Shown: positions 1-3,750 of the stretch, piece by piece
Layout: each line of letters starts with the position of its first letter
Numbering within the stretch: position 1 is the stretch's first letter
Assembly: GCA_029932795.1 (NCBI GenBank)
Contig: JAOZPL010000133.1
Coordinates: 1 to 5,944 of the forward strand
DNA: 5,944 nt
From: Candidatus Zixiibacteriota bacterium
Lineage (GTDB): Bacteria; Zixibacteria; MSB-5A5; GN15; FEB-12
Direction: 5' to 3'
Position numbers and translations under genes: made by a program
Notes under the pieces: generated by a model
Database searches by the model: none
Told to the model about the DNA's origin: nothing
What the model saw: only the letters and a program-made list of their open reading frames with translations

Positions 1-606
1 TTTCCCTCTTATGTAAGTTTCGAATTTCTTGCTGATTTCACGAGCCAGGCAGGCCGGGCGATCACCCAGTACGTCCTGCATGTCGGCGAGAGTCTTGTGC
101 AGTCGGTGCGGTGATTCATAAAAGACTAACGTATGTGGATACTCTCTGACCTGTTCTAGACGTTTTCGCCTTGCGCCCGATTTGTGAGGGAGGAAGCCCT
201 CGAAGAAAAACCGGTCGGTTGGCAAGCCTGAGGCTGTGAGGGCGGGGATAAGCGCCGTCGGGCCGGGGAGTGCCTCCAGCGGAAGATCGTTATCCAGCGC
301 CAGCCGTGCAATACGGTAGGCCGGATCAGAGATACCGGGTGAGCCGGCGTCGGTGATAACCGCGATTGATATCCCCCTGCGTACCCGGTCCACGAGCTGT
401 ATGGCGCGGGTGGTTTCGTTAAAATCGTGATAGCTGGTCAGTTTCTTTTTCAGCCCCAGCTTTTTCATGAGTCGACCGCTTACGCGAGTATCCTCGCAGG
501 CCACCAGATCTACAAGCTTCAGCGTATCCAACGCCCGGGGTGTGATGTCTCCGAGGTTGCCGATTGGAGTTGGCACCAGGTATATCTTTCCCGGGGAGTC
601 CACCAT
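1..606 (-). CDS. rsmI: 16S rRNA (cytidine-1402-2'-O)-methyltransferase RsmI, 3' end cut by window edge
   Basis: RsmI is a SAM-dependent methyltransferase of the tetrapyrrole-methylase (SpoU-unrelated, YraL) family. It 2'-O-methylates C1402 in the decoding centre of 16S rRNA in the cytoplasm. The frame is open from position 606 to the left edge, giving 202 residues of a protein that is usually about 230-290 residues, so the C-terminus is missing. Seen in order: IYLVPTPIGNLGDIT (residues 8-22, the N-terminal family signature), ACEDTR (36-41), ITDAGSPGISDPAY (84-97, SAM-site loop), LPGPTAL (113-119), GLPTDRFFFEGFLP (127-140) and FYESPHRL (162-169). All are hallmarks of RsmI. The ATG at 606 was chosen because it lies just before the signature and 10 bases after the nadE stop. 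The Shine-Dalgarno sequence is weak (GAGA in the gap), which suggests translation coupled to nadE. I see no promoter of its own. Identity is nearly certain; the C-terminal part cannot be judged. Confidence 0.96.
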   Translation of the reverse strand, partial: MVDSPGKIYLVPTPIGNLGDITPRALDTLKLVDLVACEDTRVSGRLMKKLGLKKKLTSYHDFNETTRAIQLVDRVRRGISIAVITDAGSPGISDPAYRIARLALDNDLPLEALPGPTALIPALTASGLPTDRFFFEGFLPHKSGARRKRLEQVREYPHTLVFYESPHRLHKTLADMQDVLGDRPACLAREISKKFETYIRGK

Positions 607-616
607 CGGTCTCTGT

Positions 617-1426
617 TCAGGTATCAAGTTCAAGCCCATGCGGGATAGCCGGTTTACCCAGCGGAGCGATCTCCGGCAGGCGCCGCTTGAACGCGTTACG
701 GTTAAAGAGGGAGACAACTCGGCTGATACTGTCAGCTTCAAAACCTTCGCTTTCCAGTTGTGACATCGAAGTGACGCCGTCGTCCACAATGCGTTGCAAC
801 AGCCTGTCAATGACGGTGTAAGTGACGCCGATTTCCCCTTCATCAGTCTGCTCGGCCCACAGATCTGCCGACGGCGTTTTGTTGATGATTGCCTCCGGTA
901 CACCAAGTTCTGTGGCCAGCAGGCGTACTTCAGTTTTGTACAGTTCACCGATCGGGTTGATGGAACAGGCGGAGTCACCATAGAGTGTAGTATAACCCAG
1001 ACATATTTCGGATCGGTTGCCAGTGCCAAGAACCAGCCGCTGCATTTCGTGGGCGATGTCAAACAGGATCGTCATCCGCTCCCGGGCCATCTTATTGCCG
1101 GCCCGAAGCCGGTTGCGATCGTCAATCTTCGTGTAGTAAGCGTCGATCATCGGTGAGATGTCCACCAGCCTGTGATCAATCCCCAGTTTCTTCACCAGTA
1201 GCATGGCGTCCTGCATTGTACTCTCGGATGAGGACCGGTAAGGCATCAGCACCCCAAAAACCCTCCCGGGGCCAACCGCCTTAGTCGCCAGCGTGGCCGA
1301 CAGGGATGAATCCAGTCCGCCGGAAAGCCCGATCACGTAGCCGTCCAGGCCGGAGCGGTCAAGGTAACCGGCGATGAATCCTATGATAGTCGCGACTGTT
1401 GTATCCATGTCAATATCCCTGTCCAT
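617..1426 (-). CDS. nadE: NH3-dependent NAD+ synthetase NadE
   Basis: NadE catalyses the last step of NAD+ synthesis, the ATP-dependent amidation of nicotinic acid adenine dinucleotide using ammonia. The 269 residues match the usual length of the single-domain ammonia-dependent enzyme (E. coli about 275). There is no N-terminal nitrilase/glutaminase domain, so ammonia must come from solution or another protein. Visible motifs: the ATP-pyrophosphatase P-loop SGGLDSS (35-41), NRLRAGNKMARERM (105-118), GTGNRSE (134-140), the GYTTLYGDSACSINPIGELYKT region (from 144) and TPSADLWAEQTDE (184-196). The ATG at 1426 has GAGGG at 1430-1434, nearly the same start context as ssb (both read GGGAATATG). A second in-frame ATG at 1408 (residue 7), with AGGG 8 bases upstream, is a possible alternative start that would remove six residues without touching any motif. 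The gene is transcribed leftward into rsmI and divergently from ssb. Confidence 0.96.
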   Translation of the reverse strand: MDRDIDMDTTVATIIGFIAGYLDRSGLDGYVIGLSGGLDSSLSATLATKAVGPGRVFGVLMPYRSSSESTMQDAMLLVKKLGIDHRLVDISPMIDAYYTKIDDRNRLRAGNKMARERMTILFDIAHEMQRLVLGTGNRSEICLGYTTLYGDSACSINPIGELYKTEVRLLATELGVPEAIINKTPSADLWAEQTDEGEIGVTYTVIDRLLQRIVDDGVTSMSQLESEGFEADSISRVVSLFNRNAFKRRLPEIAPLGKPAIPHGLELDT

Positions 1427-1444
1427 ATTCCCTCACAGTAAAGA

Positions 1445-1473
1445 ACAATAGCTAACGCACGGAATATGAACAA
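1445..1473 (-). promoter_or_regulatory. candidate promoter for nadE-rsmI
   Basis: Read leftward, a TTGTTC (1473-1468) and a TATTGT (1450-1445) are separated by 17 bases. They match the sigma70 consensus boxes at 3 of 6 and 4 of 6 positions. Transcription would start near 1438 and give a leader of about 12 bases that still contains the GAGGG ribosome-binding site. This is the best pair I can find in the spacer, but it is weak. The -35 box lies back to back with the ssb -35 box, 17 bases away. Confidence 0.3.
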
Positions 1474-1490
1474 CAAAAATCCGACTCCCC

Positions 1491-1519
1491 TTGACACTCC
1501 CCGGTGGCATCCATATATT
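1491..1519 (+). promoter_or_regulatory. sigma70-type promoter of ssb
   Basis: A perfect -35 box TTGACA (1491-1496) is followed after exactly 17 bases by a good -10 box TATATT (1514-1519, 5 of 6). Predicted transcription start is near 1526, which leaves a leader of about 24 bases before the ssb ATG. The position also argues against translation starting at the upstream in-frame ATG at 1466, because that codon would lie before the promoter. This is the strongest promoter-like sequence in the window and fits a constitutively expressed replication gene. Confidence 0.75.
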
Positions 1520-1520
1520 T

Positions 1521-1541
1521 GCCTTGAATTCAATACAAGGC
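1521..1541. repeat. inverted repeat over the ssb transcription start (operator- or hairpin-like)
   Basis: The arms GCCTTG (1521-1526) and CAAGGC (1536-1541) are perfect inverted copies separated by 9 bases. A shorter perfect palindrome, TTGAATTCAA, lies at 1524-1533. The element sits between the -10 box and the ribosome-binding site AGGGG (1542-1546), spanning the predicted transcription start. It could be a repressor binding site. It could also be a small leader hairpin if transcription starts a few bases earlier than predicted. The repeat is seen in the sequence; the function is inferred. Confidence 0.45.
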
Positions 1542-1549
1542 AGGGGAAT

Positions 1550-1969
1550 ATGAGTGTCAACAAAGTCATCCTCATAGGCAGGCTTGGCAAAGATCCGGAG
1601 TTGAAATATACGCCGGGAGGAAGAGCCGTCTGTAACTTTTCGCTGGCCACCGACAGGCGATGGTCGAGTCAGGACGGTCAGAAAAACCAGGCAACCACCT
1701 GGCACAACATCGTGGCCTGGGGGAAACAAGCCGAGGTCATGAAAGAGTACCTTCAAAAGGGGAGAGAGGTCTATATCGAAGGTAGAATTGATAACCGCAG
1801 CTACGATGATAAGGATGGTAACAAGCGGTATATCTCCGAGGTTGTGGTGGAACGGTTTCAGTTTGTCGGTTCCCGGGCCGATACTGAGGCTCCTCCTGCT
1901 GACGTGCCGGCTGAGGCGTCTACCCCTTCTACAGGCGACAGTCAGGAAGACGACGACCTCCCCTTCTGA
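1550..1969 (+). CDS. ssb: single-stranded DNA-binding protein SSB
   Basis: SSB coats single-stranded DNA during replication, recombination and repair, and recruits partner proteins through its acidic C-terminal tip. The 139-residue product begins MSVNKVILIGRLGKDPEL, the classic bacterial SSB OB-fold start. The OB domain spans about 1-107, with aromatic DNA-contact candidates W38, W51 and W57 and the segment TTWHNIVAWGKQAE (49-62). A short Pro/Ala/Ser/Thr-rich linker (about 110-130) leads to the conserved tip DDDLPF (134-139). It is shorter than E. coli SSB (178 residues) because the linker is short. The ATG at 1550 was chosen because it matches the family N-terminus, has AGGGG just upstream (1542-1546), and lies downstream of the strong promoter. 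An in-frame ATG at 1466 would add 28 unrelated residues and precedes the promoter. The gene stands alone between a promoter and a terminator, without the rpsF/rpsR neighbours common in many bacteria. Confidence 0.97.
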   Translation: MSVNKVILIGRLGKDPELKYTPGGRAVCNFSLATDRRWSSQDGQKNQATTWHNIVAWGKQAEVMKEYLQKGREVYIEGRIDNRSYDDKDGNKRYISEVVVERFQFVGSRADTEAPPADVPAEASTPSTGDSQEDDDLPF

Positions 1970-1993
1970 GCAATTTCAGGTTTATTAGGATGT

Positions 1994-2022
1994 AATAGCC
2001 TTGTATATCGAGGCTATTTTTT
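1994..2022 (+). terminator. Rho-independent terminator of ssb
   Basis: The left arm AATAGCCTTG (1994-2003) pairs with CGAGGCTATT (2009-2018) as a 10-bp stem with one G-U pair and the 5-base loop TATAT. A run of six T follows (2017-2022). It begins 25 bases after the ssb stop. On the opposite strand the hairpin is not followed by T residues, so it should not stop leftward transcripts coming from lpxD. Confidence 0.9.
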
Positions 2023-2044
2023 CGCTAATCGGGGTCAATGAATT

Positions 2045-2167
2045 GTGCTTGGATGTATCCCTCTGGCTGCCGGTTACGATGATTATGAGCACGTGCTGCA
2101 TTTCACTGCAGAGATAGAGAAGAACAGGGACAGGATCGGTTTTATTAAACACTCGCTGCTTAGCTGA
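2045..2167 (+). CDS. doubtful 40-codon open reading frame between ssb and lpxD
   Basis: A GTG-started frame of 40 residues begins 22 bases after the ssb terminator. It ends with TGA at 2165-2167, directly against the complement of the lpxD stop codon (2168-2170). GGGG at 2031-2034 lies 10 bases before the GTG, and an in-frame TGA at 2039-2041 blocks any longer version. The predicted peptide contains AAGYDDYEHVLHF followed by the charged, helix-like stretch EIEKNRDRIGFIKHSLL, and looks more protein-like than random sequence. There is no signal peptide, membrane segment or motif that I recognise. There is no ATG in the frame and no convincing promoter. It could be a small protein, the tail of a decayed gene, or chance. 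Nothing else supportable was seen in 2023-2167. Confidence 0.22.
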   Translation: MLGCIPLAAGYDDYEHVLHFTAEIEKNRDRIGFIKHSLLS

Positions 2168-3211
2168 TTACTCGTTCAGCTTCTTTTCAAGTTGCCTAAC
2201 CCGTTTGATCAATTCCGGAAGTCGCACGAGTGAAGCTTCGATGCGCTTGGTCTCCATGATATCACGCGCCGGGGAACCGAACACTGTCTTGCCCGCCGGG
2301 ACAGACTTGGGCACTCCGGACTGGGCGCCAATCCGAACACCATTGCCAATTTCCAAATGCCCTACCAGGCCGACCTGGCCGGCCAGCATCACGCCATTAC
2401 CAATTCTCGTAGAGCCGGATATCCCTACCTGGGAGACGATAACACAGTTCTGACCGATCTCAACGTTGTGGGCTATTTGCACCAGGTTATCGATCTTCGT
2501 TCCGCGACCTATCCTGGTCGGACCGATTGCCCCTCGATCAATGGTTGTATTGGCACCAATCTCCACATCATCAGCAATTTCAACCCATCCGATCTGTTTG
2601 ATCTTCTTCAGCCCACTTTCCGATTCGGCAAACCCAAAGCCGTCAGACCCGATGACCACCCCGGGATGGATTATGACCTTGTTGCCGATCCGGCTGTCGT
2701 TCATGATCCTGACGCCCGGGTAGAGGGTACAGTTGTTCCCAATCGAAACGTTCTCACCAACGAAGATGGACGAAACAAGCTGACAGTTGGCACCGATTCG
2801 GCTCCCTCTCCTGATTTCACAGAAAGGACCGATTGCGCTGGAGGATTCTATGTTCGCTGCAGGGTCAATGATTGCAGTCGGGTCCTGCCCGGGAGTAACC
2901 TGTGTGATTTCCGGATACAGCAGGTCGACAACATGAGCGAACGTCAGGTAGGGATTCTTGTGCCGGATGACCGGCAGATGCGTGCAGGGGGTTTCAAGAT
3001 CAAGCACCAGTGCCGAGGCCGCGGTAGAAGATATATGCTTTGCATATATTTTGTTGGCGACAAAGCTGATGTCACCGGCCCGGGCTGTCGCGATCGGTGC
3101 TACCGAGTCAATGCGGACGCTGCCGTCGCCATCCAAAAAGGCACCGGTTTTAGCGGCGATCTCTGCCAGCGTGTAAGCCGGTCTATTCTTCGAGTTTGTC
3201 AAGGTATTCAA
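2168..3211 (-). CDS. lpxD: UDP-3-O-(3-hydroxyacyl)glucosamine N-acyltransferase LpxD
   Basis: LpxD transfers a 3-hydroxyacyl chain from acyl carrier protein to the 2-amino group of UDP-3-O-acylglucosamine, the third step of lipid A synthesis, in the cytoplasm. The 347 residues are the usual length. An N-terminal uridine-binding domain (about 12-105: YTLAEIA, then GDISFVANKIYAKH) is followed by a left-handed beta-helix of hexapeptide repeats (about 112-305). The family segments IHPGVVIGSDGFGF (181-194), the catalytic-type histidine in QIAHNVEIG (H248) and FGSPARD (311-317) are present, and a C-terminal helix ends the protein. Start: the frame contains no ATG before residue 170, and a stop at 3226-3224 bounds it. 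TTG at 3211 is preferred, with TTG at 3202 and CTG at 3223 possible. The TTG at 3211 overlaps the last 29 bases of skp, implying coupled translation. It is the last gene of the bamA-skp-lpxD run and converges on ssb. Confidence 0.96.
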   Translation of the reverse strand: MNTLTNSKNRPAYTLAEIAAKTGAFLDGDGSVRIDSVAPIATARAGDISFVANKIYAKHISSTAASALVLDLETPCTHLPVIRHKNPYLTFAHVVDLLYPEITQVTPGQDPTAIIDPAANIESSSAIGPFCEIRRGSRIGANCQLVSSIFVGENVSIGNNCTLYPGVRIMNDSRIGNKVIIHPGVVIGSDGFGFAESESGLKKIKQIGWVEIADDVEIGANTTIDRGAIGPTRIGRGTKIDNLVQIAHNVEIGQNCVIVSQVGISGSTRIGNGVMLAGQVGLVGHLEIGNGVRIGAQSGVPKSVPAGKTVFGSPARDIMETKRIEASLVRLPELIKRVRQLEKKLNE

Positions 3212-3722
3212 GTACCTTCTCAGTCACGTCGTACGATTCCTTGATATATCCGAGCCCGCTCTGCATGGTAAAGATGACATCATAGCTTTCTTCTTCGGCC
3301 AGCATCCTGATCGCCTCCGTTACCCTTTCCAGCAAGGGTGCCAGCAACTGCTCCTGCTTTCGTTCGGCCGTACCGCCGGGGCCGTATATCTGTTTGGTGA
3401 AAGCATCCAGCGCTTCGTCCTTGGTTCTGATAGCCGCCTCCCGTTCTTGTTTCTTATCCTCTGAGAGAATCAGTTTCTGCTTTTCGTATTCGTCGATCAA
3501 CTCCTGCAGTTCGTCCCGTTTGGCCAGTGCCTCATCGTCCCATGCCTTGCGCTCGATTTCCCACTGTTCCTGAGCGCGCTGCCAGGCTTTGTATTTCAAC
3601 TTGATCTGTTCATCGTCAATAAAACCAATCTTGACTCCCTGAGCCTGGACAGATGATGCAAACACCGGCAGCAAGACGGCAGCGGCTAGTCCCACAAGCA
3701 ATACGGTTCGCATTAAGCGCAT
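3183..3722 (-). CDS. skp: OmpH/Skp-family periplasmic chaperone
   Basis: Skp/OmpH proteins are periplasmic trimeric chaperones that hold unfolded outer-membrane proteins and deliver them to the BAM complex. The 179-residue product starts with a signal peptide: basic MRLMR, a hydrophobic core (about 6-22) and a likely cleavage site after VQA (A27). The mature chain begins with the family beta strand KIGFID (31-36). A long, highly charged helical segment follows (about 45-110, rich in E, K, Q and A), the expected coiled-coil tentacle. Then come the turn YGPGGTAERKQEQ (113-125) and the C-terminal body with YDVIFTMQSGLGYI (147-160) and SYDVTEKVLEYL (163-174), all typical of OmpH in non-enteric bacteria. 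The ATG at 3722 was chosen because AGGAG (3731-3735) lies 8 bases upstream; ATG at 3713 is less well placed. It lies 28 bases downstream of the bamA stop and overlaps lpxD at its end. Confidence 0.93.
   Translation of the reverse strand: MRLMRTVLLVGLAAAVLLPVFASSVQAQGVKIGFIDDEQIKLKYKAWQRAQEQWEIERKAWDDEALAKRDELQELIDEYEKQKLILSEDKKQEREAAIRTKDEALDAFTKQIYGPGGTAERKQEQLLAPLLERVTEAIRMLAEEESYDVIFTMQSGLGYIKESYDVTEKVLEYLDKLEE
3215..3221 (-). promoter_or_regulatory. ribosome-binding site favouring TTG start of lpxD
   Basis: Read leftward, GAGAAGG lies inside the last codons of skp, 3 bases before the TTG at 3211 and 12 before the TTG at 3202. The first spacing is short but usable and the second is long, so the site favours 3211. 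Because it lies within skp, ribosomes finishing skp probably feed initiation of lpxD. Confidence 0.45.
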
Positions 3723-3750
3723 TTTTCTCTCTCCTATTGTCCTGTCATTG

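Noticed and set aside
427..821. Rightward frames of 73-98 codons over rsmI and the end of nadE
   Set aside because: These are mirror frames of two firmly identified leftward genes.
1466..1549. 28-residue N-terminal extension of SSB from an ATG at 1466
   Set aside because: The extension is not SSB-like, it contains the ssb promoter, and the ATG at 1550 has a good ribosome-binding site and the family N-terminus.
1433..1756. Leftward frames of 107 and 89 codons over the start of ssb
   Set aside because: They are antisense to ssb and its promoter, with no domain, ribosome-binding site or conserved feature.
2096..2111. Short hairpin CTGCA / TGCAG and neighbouring palindrome GCACGTGC (2089-2096)
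   Set aside because: The stem is only 5 bp and has no T tract on either strand, so it is not a convincing terminator; a palindrome of this size is expected by chance.
2163..2180. Inverted GCTGA / TCAGC around the lpxD stop as a leftward terminator
   Set aside because: The stem is 5 bp with an 8-base loop and no adjacent T run on the leftward strand.
2357..3244. 295-codon rightward open frame opposite lpxD
   Set aside because: It is antisense to lpxD, whose frame carries clear family motifs. The antisense peptide is rich in Cys, Arg and Pro and has no recognisable domain. Long mirror frames are common opposite GC-rich codons.
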